Shown piece after piece: positions 9,088-22,300 of a DNA stretch of 64,000 nucleotides. The notes beneath the pieces are model-generated. The model did no database searches, was not told the DNA's origin, and saw only the letters and a program-made list of their open reading frames with translations. The stretch spans positions 32,146,485 to 32,210,484 of the forward strand of contig CM056725.1 in the NCBI GenBank assembly GCA_029844215.1, in the 5' to 3' direction. A program made the translations under genes and the position numbers. Within the stretch, counting starts at the first letter, position 1; the number at the start of each line of letters is the position of its first letter. Origin of the DNA: Przewalskia tangutica (Eukaryota; Streptophyta; Magnoliopsida; Solanales; Solanaceae).

Positions 9088-12000
9088 TGTTATACCTCGT
9101 ATTTCGGTGTATGTACGTATGACGACGAGAAAAATTTTGAAGCTTAAGTAGGCTTGGCCGATTTTCACTTTGTGCACAACACCCGATTAGAGTCGTTTTT
9201 CGAAACATTTCCATAGCTTTCGTAGGGAAAATTCCGGCTATGTCATTTATAATTTTTGCGGATTTTTCCGAGAGACGAAATATTTTGTTAACGGGAGGGT
9301 GACACTTGTCACCCTCATCGACGGTTTAGAGGGGCCAAGGGTTGGTTGGCCTGGCCGATCGTCCCTTAATTTGGGCCTTGTTTTGTGGCTTGTTTTGTGC
9401 CATGTTTGGTGGAGTAGGTTAGGGTGCACTTGGCTTGATCTAGGCCTTACACTTGCCTTGCACATGGCTTGATTCGCCATTGGTTGGCCTTGGGTTTTGC
9501 TATAAATACCCCCAGGCTTGAAGACTTCATTCATCCAAAACTTCCAAGTCTCAAACCCTCTCCTCCCTTCTTGATTTCTAGCCGAGAGCTTCCCCTCTCC
9601 CCTTTTTCGTGTGGCCTTGGCCGAGGGTTCCCTCCCCTTTGTGGTGTCTTGCCATGGGTACCCCTAGCCTAGTTGTTTCGTATAATACACCCTCTTGGTA
9701 GAAATACTCCAAGTATTGTTATAATGCCCAAAATACCTTAGCCTTTACCTTGTTGTATTCCAAAAGTTACCTCTATACGTAGAGCCCTAAATACTACCTT
9801 TTGTCTTTTTGTCTCAAACCAAACCCTAAGGAAATCTTCATAGTTGGTTGAAGTATTTAAGTAAGTTGGTTAGAACTTCTAAGGGTTGTTTGGAGCGCAC
9901 TGAGTAGAGCTAAACCTTGCTCAGGATCGACATTATAACTTGGATACTTACGGGCTTATCGAGGTAATATCTTGTCCTCTATTGTAATTGGAAATTACAT
10001 GATTGTTAGATTATATAGTCAAGTATACTATATATAGAATCAACGTAGTATCGCAATGTCTTTTGACTTAAGCCCAATAATAAGAAACCTTTTCAAAGAA
10101 GAGTATCGAATCGTAATTACATAGATCAGACAAGAGACTTGTGTAGCTTTTCTCGCGAGGTAGAATTGTGCACGTCCGGATTAGACGATAACCCCTGGTT
10201 GGCTTGCAGCCTACCGATAGAGGAGGAGATTTACGCTGCGGGGAGGTGCCGAATTTTCTCAGAGAATTTTCCACGATGAGATCTAGATGTTAATAAGCGC
10301 TTGTGGCCTTTTAGGTCAAGTACTACGTGTGGCGCGATCTACGTGGCTTAAGGAGTAGCCGACTTTGAGGTACTTGAGCGCTTTGCTATTAGTCGATAAT
10401 CGTCGCGAGGTATGTGAACCTCTTCCTATCTCTTCTAGCATGATATGTGTGTAACTATGTAGTACGATAGACGTACATGTGTTAAATATATTTGATTGGT
10501 CTAAAACATAAAGTGTTATAACGGATTTATGGGAAGTTGGTTATAACAGCTTTATGTAGGTAAGAAAATACTTGAGGTTTTTAAAAGGTAACTGATTTGA
10601 ACTATAACTGGCTAGTTATGTGATAATAAAGAACTTGAAGTATTTCAAAAGATTTTTGAATCATTTTAAAAGAAGAAGTAATACTTGGTTTTGAAAAACT
10701 TAAGAGTTATACTAGCTTTATGGGAAGTTAGGTATAACGGCTTAAGAATGTTTTACTGATTTCGAAATCGAGTGTGTATCGACAAACCATCGCAGCTGCT
10801 AATAAAACGAAATGTTTTGACAGATTAAGTATTATTAAAACCAAGAGAAACTTCCATCCGCATAAGCTAAGATGAGACAAAATGATATTTCCTAGATCAT
10901 GGTCACGTAATAAGATTGTTATAAACAAGAATATCCTACTCACATATAAGGCTTATGTTTCTCAGATGGTTTAAAAGAGAATTATACTCTTAAATAAATA
11001 AAGACGATGAACTACGAAACCTTTCTAAAATAAGAAACGTGAACATTTGAAATTAGGCAAACTTGGACGTTTGGAAAATAATGTTGTTACTTGATTTTAC
11101 AAAGGTAAGTGTTTTGATTTACTTCAAAAGGATAATCACTCTATTTTTCATATACTACGGGTATTGTGTGACTTCGTGGAAAGTAACGATCTTTAAAGAG
11201 TTATTGTATAAAGTACTTTGGGATAAAACCCGATCTCGTTAATCATATAGTAGAAAGTACCTTATGTGTGAATAACTTGATTATATTGGTTTGTGATAGC
11301 CTTGTAATACCTTCGTGTTGATTTGATAAGTAATCATATTAGGATGCTACGTGTGTTAGTACTTTGTGATGTTTGTGTAAAGGGGTTTTCCCTTGATTGT
11401 GCTTATGTTGTTTAAACGATAAACTGTTATGTTGGTATTATACCACTCACCGTGTTTCCGGGGTTAAGCCGCCCGACGCGGGTAGACTCAGCGTCCGTAC
11501 CATGATTCGAGAATACCTCACGCGGGTCCCGGGCCTATGCGAGCTACGAGTTCCGTGTTAGTGTGCGGCCTTTATGGTCATGCGGCATGTGGCTACGCGA
11601 TCGCGAGTCCGTGACGACGCCGGGAGTAGCTACCGATGCGGGTTATACCTCACGCGCCTACGAGATTGGCCTATGCGCGAGTCGCGGGAGTTCTGTGGCT
11701 AGACGCGCACATTTGATATTGCGCGAGCGACCACTATGATCATGTGACGGCCTAGACAGATATCATGATACGCTTTATGACCTTGTTAGTACCGCTGGTG
11801 TTAGTAGTCGGCTATGCCTTCGTGATTACCTGCATCGCTTTATTTGGACACATGTGGGACCCGCTGTTCATGTATTCCTTGGTGCTTTTCTATCATAAAT
11901 CACGGCGGTGAGGAAGGTATTCCACGCATGATTGATGTTATGGGCTTGAGACCCATAGTTATATTTGAGTGATGACTTTGAGGCGCGAGTCCTCGACTTG

Positions 12001-12528
12001 ATACGATCGCTATTTAATTGTAAATCGTAGTTTGGTTATCATACATGTCTCTGCGTTATAGACTATTATGATTTCATTTACTGATTTTCGCCACATACTT
12101 GGTACTGTTGCATCGACTCCTCGGGCCGCGCTCATGCCGCAGGGTGGTACACCGCCGTTGATCCTCGCTCTAGTGGTCACAATTCAGCGTTTGAAGCTCC
12201 GTTCCTCCGAGGCTTATTCGTATAGTCCCCTGTTGTTATAGGTGCTTACATTCAGGGGTATGACGGGGCCCTGTCCCGTCGTTGTTGTCATATCATTCGT
12301 AGAGGTCTGTAGTACTGTTGTGGGCAGGGTTTGTAAAAGGGATTAAACTGTTCATGTTGAAAGAGTTGTTGTTTATATATATGCCGAAAGGCAAGTGTTC
12401 ACAGATTATTGTTTATACTTCTGTTATTCCATGTTATTGATTTATGTTCCGCTGATTTTCTCTGATGTATGACTACTGGGGTGCCCGGGGTAAGGCACCA
12501 GTCACGGGCCCGGGTTCGGGTCGTGACA
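9088..12528 (+). repeat. N1 3' LTR (3441 bp, family I)
   Basis: Begins TGTTATACCTCG and ends GGTCGTGACA at the GAGGC duplication. It is near-identical to the 5' LTR, apart from scattered small indels; the TATA box is at 9501-9508. The U3 inverted repeat at 9295-9316 is perfect here. Little divergence from the 5' copy suggests a young insertion, with the caveat about artefactual indels. Confidence 0.92.
9501..9508 (+). promoter_or_regulatory. TATA box of N1 3' LTR
   Basis: TATAAATA at the same offset as in the 5' LTR. Any transcript from here would read into the H1 integrase remnant. Confidence 0.7.
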
Positions 12529-13407
12529 GAGGCGACAGTTTGAGGACCCAGTGTTGGTACGGTATCGAGATGCAACTCTTCAGGAGGAGAAGAGTCTTTT
12601 CGAGGTAGCGCCTGATGGGGTGCTAAGATTTGAGGGCCGGTTGTGTGTTCCCGATGTGACAGGACTTCGTCAGCAGATTTTAGGGGAGGCACACAGTGCT
12701 CGTTATTCTATTCATCCGGGGTCGACCAAGATGTACCATGACCTCAGATGTTTGTATTGGTGGGATGGCCCAAGAGGACGTGGCGTTTTGTTGCACAATG
12801 TCCTAATTGCCGCAGTCAAGGTCGAGCACCGAGGCCTAGTGGATTATTGCAGCTATCGAGATTCCGACTTGGAAGTGGGAGGTGATCAACATGGACTTTG
12901 TTATAGGTTACCTCGCACTCGGAGGAAGTACGACTCCATTTGGGTTATTGTTGATGTCGAAATCAGCCCATTTCCTTCCATCGTGACGACGCTTTGGTGA
13001 GACTATGCCAGTTGTACATCGAGAGATTGTGAGGCGAGGTGTCGGTGTCGATTATATCGATAGGGAGCCCGTTTACAGCTAACTTCTGGAGGTATTTGCA
13101 GAAGGGATTAGGGACACAGGTGAGTCTCAGTACAGCATTTCATCCTCAGACTGACGGGCAGGCAGAGCGTACTATCCAGACACTTGAGGATATGTTGCGA
13201 GCCTGCGTGATTGATTTCAGGGGTAGTTGGGAGGATCAATTGCCTCATTTGGAGTTTGCTTATAACAACAGCTACCATTCCAAGATATCTGAGATGGCGC
13301 CATACGAGGCTTTATATGGCGGAAATGTAGATCGCCGATTGGTTGGTTCGACGTGGGCGAGTGCGATTAGTTGGCGCACTTGGTTTAGCAGGCTGTGGAT
13401 AAGGTGA
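12529..13407 (+). pseudogene. pol: H1 integrase: zinc-binding and catalytic core
   Basis: Integrase inserts the cDNA into the genome. The sequence resumes after N1. ORF 12551-13000 has the HHCC-type N-terminal region (HSARYSIHPGSTKMYHDL, then YWWDG), but the Cys pair is lost by a frameshift near 12770-12810. The core follows with KYDSIWVIVD. A second ORF, 13039-13407, has SPFTANFW, then FHPQTDGQAERTIQTLEDML, which carries the last acidic residue of the DDE triad, and MAPYEALYG. The segment holding the second Asp is damaged (ISIGSP where relatives read ISDRGS). Confidence 0.9.
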
Positions 13408-13660
13408 AGCTTATCCAGGAGAGACTGTTAGCAGCTCAGAGTCGGCAGAAGTCATATGCGGATAATCGGCGTCGGCATTTGGAGTTTCAGGTAGATGATT
13501 GGTTCTTCTTGAAGGTGTCACCCATGAAGGGCGTGATGAGATTCGGTAAGAAGGGGAAACTCAGCCCAAGGTACATTGGGCCCTACCAGATCGTCCGTCG
13601 AGTAGGCAAGGTTGCCTATGAGTTGGATCTGCCATCAGCGTTAGAGGCGGTACATCCGGT
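13395..13660 (+). pseudogene. pol: H1 integrase C-terminal (GPY/F) region, cut by N2
   Basis: Open frame with RQKSYADNRRRHLEF, DWFFLKVSPMKGVMRFGKKG and SPRYIGPYQIVRRVG, the GPY/F module typical of Ty3/gypsy integrases. It is interrupted after EAVHPV codons by N2 at 13661. The frame's continuation past 13660 is read-through into the N2 LTR and is not part of the gene. CCGGT at 13656-13660 is the left target duplication. Confidence 0.92.
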
Positions 13661-14279
13661 TGTCACGACCCGATCCCGGGCCCGTGACTGGTGCCTTACC
13701 CCGGGCACCCTAGTGATACAACATCAGAGAAAACCAGCGGAAAATAAAACTTAAACAAGAAACAAGATATATGATCATAAAACAGGCCAACCAAACGGTT
13801 ACCTTCCAATAAAATATATATAAACAACTCTTTCAAAACGAACAGTTTAATCCTTTTTACAAACCCTGCCCACAACAGTACTACAGACCTCTAAGAGTTT
13901 TTATACAACATGACGGGACAGGGCCCCGCCATACCCCTGAATGTACAAGAACCTACAACTCAGGGTAACATACCAAAAGATAAGCCTCCGGAGAACGGAG
14001 CTTCCCAACGCTGAACTGTGATCCTAAGAGCGAGGATCGACTACCGATGTACTCCTACCTGCGGCATGAACGCAGCCCCCCGAAGGAGGTCAGTACAACA
14101 GGTACCAAGTATGTGAAACTGAAAATACTGCAGTTAAATCATAACAGTCTACATAAAGCGGGAGACATGTATGATAACAAAAATACAGTACGCAACATAA
14201 AAGCAGTCAAGTCAGGGACTCACGCCCTCAACGTCATCACTCAATATAACTATGGGTCTCACGCCCACAACATCAATCA

Positions 14280-14580
14280 TGTTCGCATCATGGCCGCATG
14301 CCCCCGGAATTCTGCATCGGTGTAGACATGTCCATGATGCAACAATAATAACAATGCCGCATGGCCACATGCCCCCGGAATTCTGCATCGGTGTAGACAT
14401 GTCCATGTAACATCAACAACAATATATCGGGTGATCAACCCGCGCGTGGCCACATGCCCCTGAGTTCTGCGACGGTGTAGACATGTCCATGTAACCACAA
14501 TAACAATATATCGGGTAATCAACCCTGCCGCATGGCCACATGCCCCGACTCAGATCGGTGTAGACATGTCCATGCAACCA
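14280..14580 (-). repeat. Minisatellite in N2 3' LTR, about 80-bp unit
   Basis: Four to five units built on CATGGCCACATGCCCC, TCTGCATCGGTGTAGACATG and CAATAACAATA. The same array lies at 19965-20265 in the 5' LTR with small length differences. The core is not shared with the N4, S1 or H2 arrays. Confidence 0.85.
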
Positions 14581-16530
14581 CAATAACAATACATCGGACA
14601 ACCAGGCTATCACAAACAAGCTCAAGCAAATTACCATACTTCTAAACTTTTATAAAAAGATCCACTCTTTCTCAAGAAGTCACCTGATATCAACATTTGC
14701 ACAACAAAGGCTATCTCAACAAGCATAGGCGAGTTACACAACAACAAGCATAGGCAAGTTATACAACAACAAGCATAGGCAAGTTATACATAACTCAAGG
14801 TACTTCCATTTTATATCAAAGTCCGGGTTTTAACCCTAAAGTACTACGTACGTTAAATTCCTTTTAAAGAGATCCATTCCTTTTATAAAGGTCACCCGAT
14901 ACCCGTAGTATAAAAATAGAGTGACTCACATTTTTAGGTAAACCAAAACACTTTCCTTTTTAACAACATTCTTTCCCCTAAAGTTCCAGTTTGCCTAATT
15001 TCAATTACTCAGGTCTCTTTATTTTAGAAAAGTTTCATAGTTCATAGTGTTAATCAATTAAGAATATAATTCTCTTTTAAACAATCTGAGAAACATATGT
15101 CTTATACGTGAGCCGTTTATTCTTGTTACAACAGCCATGATCTAGGAAATGTAATACAATTTTGTCTTATCTTAGCTTCTATGCAGATGGAGGTTTCTAC
15201 TGGTTTTAATAACAATTAGTTATTTGTCAATACACTTTCCTTTATTAGCGCTGCTGTGGTTTGCTCGACACTTATTCTCATTTCCGAAATCAGTAAAACA
15301 TTATTCTTTTTAAAACCAAGTACTCATTACTCGCGAATGAGGTTTCACGACACCTTTAACAAAATGTTAATAACCAAGTAAAACAAGTTAGGTCTCTTAT
15401 CTTTCAAGATCAAGTCTCTTAACTTCTACAATCAATAAACCAATCTTTTACCTACATAGAGTCGTTATAACTAACTTCCCATAAAGCTATTATAACACCC
15501 TATGTTTTAAACCAACCAACTCATTTAGCACACGTATGCGTCTCACCGCACTACATAGTTTACCAAGCATCATGCTAGAAAGGATAGGAAGAGGTTCACA
15601 TACCTCGCGACGAGTATCGACAATAAGCAAAACGCTCCACAGTACTGTAACCCGGCTAGCCTTTTCCACTCTTCAAGTAGAATACGCTACTCGTAGTACT
15701 TCCACCTATAAGGCCACAAACGTCTATTAACTTCTAACCGCATGGTTCCATATTCTACGTAAAATTCGCAAAGACCTCCCCCGCAACCGCGTAATTCTCT
15801 CTCCTCTCTATCGAGGCGGCTACCAAGCCAACCAGGGGTTATACGCCTAACCGGACGTATACAATTCTATTGTACAAGAATACCCCAAGTCTCATAATAC
15901 GATCTATGTAATTACAGTTCGATTCTTTATTATTCAGCTTAAGTCGAAAGACATTGCCAATAACTACGTTGATTCTATATATAGTATACTTCAACTATAT
16001 ATTCCTACAACATGTAATTTCCAATTACAATAAGGGGACAAGATTATTTACCTCGATAAGCCCAAAATTATCCGAGATAAAAGTCGATCTGAGCAAGGTT
16101 TAGCTCTACTCGTGCGCTCCATCCAAACAACCCTTAGAAGTTCTAACCAACTTCTACTTAAATACTTCAACCAACTATGAAGATTTCCTTAGGGTTTCGG
16201 TTTGAGACTAAAAAGGACAAAAGGTAGTATTTCCGGGCTCTACGTATAGAGGTAACTTTGGAATACTACAAGGTATAAGGCTAAGGTATTTTGGGCATTA
16301 TAACAATACTTGGAGAAGTATTTCAATACCACAAGGGAGGGGTGTATTATACGAAACAACTAGGCTAGGGGGGGGGGTACCCCTCGGCTAGACACTACAA
16401 AGGGGAGGAGGCTCTCGCCCAGGGCTCACAAAGGGGGAGGAGGACTCTTGGACGAGAATACAACTCAGAGGAGGAGAGGGACTCAAGACTTGGAAGATTT
16501 TGGATGAAGAAGTCTTCAAGCTTAGGGGGG

Positions 16531-16538
16531 TATTTATA
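16531..16538 (-). promoter_or_regulatory. TATA box of N2 3' LTR
   Basis: TATAAATA on the minus strand, next to a C run and an upstream CCAAT-type motif, as in N1. Confidence 0.72.
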
Positions 16539-16964
16539 GGAAAACCAAAAGCCAACCAATGGCCAAGATCAAGCCATGTGCAAGGCAAGTGTAAGGCCAA
16601 GATCAAGCCAAGTGCACCCTAACCCTACTCCACAAAACACTCCACAAAACAAGGCACAAAACAAGGCACAAAACAAGGCCATAAAGTCATGCCCAATCGT
16701 CCAAGGGTTGCCGCCCCTTGCTTCCAATGTGAGGGTGACACATGTCACCCTCCCGTTGGTCCAAAATGTTTCGTCTCTCGGAAAAATCCGCAAAAATAAT
16801 AAATGACATAGCCGGAATTTTCCCTACGCAAGCTGTGGAAACGTTTCGTCGAAAAACGACTCTAACCGGGTGTTGTGCACAAAATTCGGTCCAATGCCTA
16901 ACTTTAAGGCTCAAATTTCTACGTACGTCCTTACGTACATACTCTGGAAATACGGGGTATAACA

Positions 16965-16999
16965 TTCTTTCCCCCTTAGAAACATTCGTCCCGAATGTT
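16965..16999 (-). promoter_or_regulatory. N2 polypurine tract and pre-PPT hairpin
   Basis: On the minus strand, CTAAGGGGGAAAGAA abuts the 3' LTR and would prime plus-strand DNA synthesis. AACATTCG (16981-16988) and CGAATGTT (16992-16999) form an 8-bp stem with a 3-base loop just upstream. Confidence 0.85.
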
Positions 17000-17891
17000 C
17001 CTTCTCGAAACAGATAACGATGAAGTTCCTTCTAACAAGTTGCCAACGCCACACCTGGCCACAAAACACACGCACAAATACTTAAACCCAAGCCAACGAG
17101 GGACTACCTCTAACATCACAACAAGCCTCCACCTATGGTTTAAAGAGTGCTCCCCTCGCACCCTCACTTCACAAAAGAAATGATCACTCCCGTTCTCATA
17201 ACACAGGTTCGCTTCCTTCCTTACTCGTCGTACCCTTCTCGTACACTTGAACTCTTTCTAGTACACGTACCATACTCTAGTCATCGCTTCAGCTTCCAAA
17301 ATCTCTGGAGTCACTACCTCCAAACTTGGTCATCTTACTAACCTCAATCTTCTTTAAGGTCATTTCCGGTCTTCACGAACCGCTTCTGGTCGAACATATC
17401 CACGAACTCATACGATGGTCACCTAAACTGGGGCCTAGCACCCTCGTGACCCTACCATCTGGCGGGACCACCCAGAACTGACCCCACCTAAATCCGGGCT
17501 ACGGGTTGACCCGCAATACGCCCTCAACCCGACCCTCCGTCGCGCCAACTCTTGCTCCTCGATACGGAACAATCTTACTAATTCACATCATGAAAGCTAC
17601 CACTTCCATTTTACACAACCCAAGGAATTCCCCACAATAACTCCACGTATACTACGCACTCTGATAAAGGTCAAACATAAAATAAATCTTTTTACACAAG
17701 ACGACCTTACCTCTAAGGTCTCAATCGTGAAATAGTCTAAGGTTCACACTTACCACGCCCCCAGGCTTACCCTTCTACACTAACCAGGTTTCTAAATCAC
17801 ATTTTAGCACAAAGTTATCCGAACATAACACTAAACACATCAGCATACAAAACTCTAGAGGGTTAAGGATATACCTGACTCTACCGTTTTT
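17000..17891 (-). other. N2 post-gag conserved non-coding block
   Basis: About 0.9 kb with no supported ORF. It carries the hairpin CGGGTTG (17502-17508)/CAACCCG (17525-17531), the neighbouring GTCACGAGGGTGCTAGG block near 17440 and the ATATCCTTAACCCTCT segment next to gag. It aligns in the same order with N4. Confidence 0.75.
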
Positions 17892-19142
17892 CTAATCACA
17901 GTCCTGCCCTGCAGGGCGCATAGCTAGTGAAGGTGATGAACCAGCCACTGATCCTGAAGGATGAGTCGTAACATCCGTGCTACCCTTGGTCGGACAGTTC
18001 CTCGCAAAATGGCCCTGCTGGCCGCAAAAATAACAAGCTCCCTTGGCACCACGACACTCCCCGAAATGCGGTCTACCACATCGACCACACCGAGGTAGGG
18101 GTGACTGCGTCTGGCCAACACCCCTACTTCGAAACTCAACCCGGAGCCCGACCGCTCCCCCGAATACTCTGGATGCCCTGAAGGTTGTGGAGGACCACTC
18201 TGCACTGGCGGAGGTACAAAACTAGTCTGCTGCTGAGGCGGTCCGCCTCGAAAGTCACCAAAGGACCCTGTTGCTCTGGCCCTCTTCTGCTGATCTTGGT
18301 CATTCCGTCGACCTCTCCGCTCTTCACCCCCAAGTGCATAAGCCTGCATGCGGGCAATGTCCATGCCCGGCTGAAGAGCTACACCCGAACAAGCCTCTGC
18401 CAAGTAATCATCTAACCCGGTAACGTAGCGGTGTACTCTGTCCTCCATATCAGCTACTACAGCGGGGGCATACCGAGCCAATGAGTCGAACTCCACATTG
18501 TACTCCCGAACTGTACGCCCGTTCTGCCTCAACATCAAGAATCTGTCGGCCCGAGCCCTCCTCATCTGTGGAGGCAAGAAATGTGCAAGAAATGCCCCCG
18601 AGAACTCGTCCCAAACGGCTGGAAGTGCATTCTCTCCCCGGGACAGCTCCCACGAATCAAAACCGATCGCGGTATCACGCGGCCGATGCGAACCTAAGAC
18701 CACCGACTCGGTCTCGAAGCCTTGATCACTCTCATGATCGTCAGAATCGCTTCGGATGAACTCATGCGGATCATCCTCGTGCCTCGACCGTAGAACTCGC
18801 GGGCTACATCTCGAAAGTCTGTAGCCTCAAACTATCCGATCTAGGGTGAACCATCGGCGCTCTTTGGGCTGCTGCGTCGGCCTATCCTCATGTCGCCACG
18901 ACCACGGCCAATAATCGCCAACTCCTTGTAACCCATCTCCTCTGCTCCGCATCGTGGGTGGAGGCTCAGTATCGTGGTCTCAGCAGCCCACCGCCGCGGC
19001 TCTAAACTCTTTGGGGTGGCGGCGTCTCAAAACTCGCCGTCAAGCACAATCTCAGTCTTGACCGGGCTGCGCTCGTGCTTCTCAGATCTCACTAGCACCT
19101 CGGCTGCCTTGCCCTTCGGGCTCTGGTTGCCTCGCGAGGCAT
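17892..19142 (-). pseudogene. gag: N2 gag (longest gag frame in the window)
   Basis: Capsid-nucleocapsid protein that would package RNA and form the particle. It runs from an ATGCCTCGC start at 19142 to the shared GATTAG stop at 17892. The main open stretch is 17924-18703 (259 residues). It contains WDEFSGAFLAHFLPPQMRRA, then RQNGRTVREYNVEFDSLARY, typical of plant Ty3/gypsy capsid, and GMDIARMQAY. A frameshift near 18140 moves the zinc-binding part out of frame. There a CGRCGRPHFGEC segment is followed by CYFCGQQGHFARNC, the CX2CX4HX4C knuckle. The first ~440 bp (18704-19142) is also broken. It ends without any protease, confirming gag-only organisation. Confidence 0.85.
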
Positions 19143-19342
19143 AATCGGTAAAAACGAGATACGTCGGAGGGTCCAACTTACAACACGGCTCTAAGGCACG
19201 ATCTCGAAGGAGAAGAATGGAAACCAATCCTAAATGTCTCAGAACCTCACGATTATAGATGTGGTGCACAACACATCGATAATCAAGACTCTACTAGACA
19301 CGATGTAGACACTTTCCGAGGATTAATCGCTCACGATACCTT
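19143..19342 (-). promoter_or_regulatory. N2 leader: primer site and GTGCAC hairpin
   Basis: On the minus strand, GGTATCGTGAGC (19329-19340) is an eroded initiator tRNA-Met primer site next to the 5' LTR. The hairpin at 19251-19285 has TGATTAT/ATAATC outer arms, a perfect ATGTG/CACAT inner stem and the loop palindrome GTGCAC at 19264-19269. The rest up to gag is non-coding. Confidence 0.75.
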
Positions 19343-22300
19343 TGTCACGACCGATCCGGGCCCGTGGATCGTGCCTTACCGGGCACCCTAGTGATACAAC
19401 ATCGAGAAAACCATGGAAAATAAAACATAAACAAGAAACAAGATATATGATCATAAACAAAGCAACCAAACGGTTACCTTCCAATAAAAATATATATAAA
19501 CAACTCTTTCAAAACGAACAGTTTAATCCTTTTTACAAACCCTGCCCACAACAGTACTACAGACCTCTAAGAGTTTTTATACAACATGACGGGACAGGGC
19601 CCCGCCATACCCCTGAATGTACAAGAACCTACAACTCAGGGTAACATACCAAAAGATAAGCCTCCGGAGAACGGAGCTTCCCAACGCTGAACTGTGATCC
19701 TAAGAGCGAGGATCGACTACCGATGTACTCCTACCTGCGGCATGAACGCAGCCCCCCGAAGGAGGTCAGTACAACAGGTACCAAGTATGTGAAACTGAAA
19801 ATACTGCAGTTAAATCATAACAGTCTACATAAAGCGGGAGACATGTATGATAACAAAAATACAGTACGCAACATAAAAGCAGTCAAGTCAGGGACTCACG
19901 CCCTCAACGTCATCACTCAATATAACTATGGGTCTCACGCCCACAACATCAATCATGTTCGCATCATGGCCGCATGCCCCCGGAATTCTGCATCGGTGTA
20001 GACATGTCCATGATGCAACAATAATAACAATGCCGCATGGCCACATGCCCCGGAATCGCGCCGGTGTAGACATGTCCATGTAACATCAACAACAATATCT
20101 TGGGTGATCAACCCCGCCGCATGGCCTCATGCCCCCGGAATTCTGCATCGGTGTAGACATGTCCATGTAACCACAATAACAATATATCGGGTAATCAACC
20201 TGCCGCATGGCCACATGCCCCGACTCGGTGTAGACATGTCCATGCAACCACAATAACAATACATCGGACAACCAGGCTATCACAAACAAGCTCAAGCAAA
20301 TTACCATACTTTTAAACTTTTATAAAAAGATCCACTCTTTCTCAAGAAGTCACCTGATATCAACATTTGCACAACAAAGGCTATCTCAACAAGCATAGGC
20401 GAGTTACACAACAATAAGCATAGGCAAGTTATACAACAACAAGCATAGGCAAGTTATACATAACTCAAGGTACTTCCATTTTATATCAAAGTCCGGGTTT
20501 TAACCCTAAAGTACTACGTACGTTAAATTCCTTTTAAAGAGATCCATTCCTTTTATAAAGGTCACCCGATACCCGTAGTATAAAAATAGAGTGACTCACA
20601 TTTTTAGGTAAACCAAAACACTTTCCTTTTTAACAACATTCTTTCCCCTAAAGTTCCAGTTTGCCTAATTTCAATTACTCAGGTCTCTTTATTTTAGAAA
20701 GGTTTCATAGTTCATAGTCTTAATCAATTAAGAATATAATTCTCTTTTAAACAATCTGAGAAACATATGTCTTATACGTGAGCCGTTTATTCTTGTTACA
20801 ACAGCCATGATCTAGGAAATGTAATGCAATTTTGTCTTATCTTAGCTTCTATGCAGATGGAGGTTTCTACTGGTTTTAATAACAATTAGTTATTTGTCAA
20901 TACACTTTCCTTTATTAGCGCTGCTGTGGTTTGCTCGACACTTATTCTCATTTCCGAAATCAGTAAAACATTATTCTTTTTAAAACCAAGTACTCATTAC
21001 TCGCGAATGAGGTTTCACGACACCTTTAACAAAATGTTAATAACCAAGTAAAACAAGTTAGGTCTCTTATCTTTCAAGATCAAGTCTCTTAACTTCTACA
21101 ATCAATAAACCAATCTTTTACCTACATAGAGTCATTATAACTAACTTCCCATAAAGCTATTATAACACCCTATGTTTTAAACCAACCAACTCATTTAGCA
21201 CATGTACGTCTACCGTACTACATAGTTTACCAAGCATCATGCTAGAAAGGATAGGAAGAGGTTCACATACCTCGCGACGAGTATCAACAATAAGCAAAAC
21301 ACTCCACAGTACTGTAACCCGGCTAGCCTTTTCCACTCTTCAAGTAGAATACGCTACTCGTAGTACTTCCACCTATAAGGCCACAAACGTCTATTAACTT
21401 CTAACCGCATGGTTCCATATTCTACGTAAAATTGCAAGACTCGCCCGCAACCCCGTAATTCTCCACCTCTACCGAGGCCGGCAACCAAGCCAAACAGTGA
21501 GGGTTATACGTCTAACCGGACGTATACAATTCTACTATACAGTAATACCCCAAGTCTCATGTAATACAGTCCTATGTAATTACAGATTCTCTTCTTTATT
21601 ATTCAGCTTAAGTCGAAAGACATTGCCAATAACTACGTTCAGTTCTATATATAGTATACTTCAACTATATATTCCTACAACATGTAATTTCCAATTACAA
21701 TAAGGGGGACAAGATTATTTACCTCGATAAGCCCAAAATTATCCGAGATAAAAGTCGATCCTGAGCAAGGTTTAACTCCTACTCCGTGCGCTCCAATCCG
21801 CTCCAAACAACCCTTAGAAGTTCTAACCAACTTCTACTTAAATACTTCAACCAACTATGAAGATTTCCTTAGGGTTTCAGTTTGAGACTAAAAAGGACAA
21901 AAGGTAGTATTTCCGGGCTCTACGTATAGAGGTAACTTTGGAATACTACAAGGTATAAGGCTAAGGTATTTTGGGCATTATAACAATACTTGGAGAAGTA
22001 TTTCAATACCACAAGGGAGGGGTGTATTATACGAAACAGCTAGGCTAGGGGGGGTACCCCTCGGCTAGACACTACAAAGGGGGAGGGGGAGGCTCTCGGC
22101 CAAGGGCTCACAAAGGGGGGAGGGGGAGGACTCTTGGACGAGAATACAACTCAAGAGGGGAGGGAGAGGGACTCAAGACTTGGAAGATTTTGGATGAAGA
22201 AGTCTTCAAGCTTAGGGGGGTATTTATAGGAAAACCAAAAGCCAACCAATGGCCAAGATCAAGCCATGTGCAAGGCAAGTGTAAGGCCAAGATCAAGCCA

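Larger units (their letters stand above)
3048..12528 (+). mobile_element. N1: gag-only LTR retrotransposon inserted in H1 integrase
   Basis: The 9481-bp element starts TGTTATACC and ends GTGACA. It is bounded by GAGGC duplications at 3043-3047 and 12529-12533. LTRs are 3048-6519 and 9088-12528. The 2.57-kb interior has a degenerate primer site, a broken gag, a conserved non-coding block, a decayed integrase C-terminal fragment and a polypurine tract. No protease, RT or RNase H is seen. It fits the class known as terminal-repeat retrotransposons with a GAG domain (TR-GAG), which rely on enzymes supplied in trans. The integrase scrap shows descent from a complete element by internal deletion. 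Confidence 0.92.
13661..16964 (-). repeat. N2 3' LTR (3304 bp, family I)
   Basis: On the plus strand it starts TGTCACGACC and ends GGGTATAACA. On the minus strand it begins TGTTATACCCCG. TATA is at 16531-16538, the U3 inverted repeat at 16731-16752, and a minisatellite at 14280-14580. No gene is supported. The ORFs across the minisatellite on both strands come from the repeat. Confidence 0.93.

Noticed and set aside
9247..9672. ORFs around the TATA region of LTRs (also 3203-3760, 16388-16806, 22108-22496)
   Set aside because: They recur in each LTR copy but change length with every small indel, as expected for non-coding sequence.
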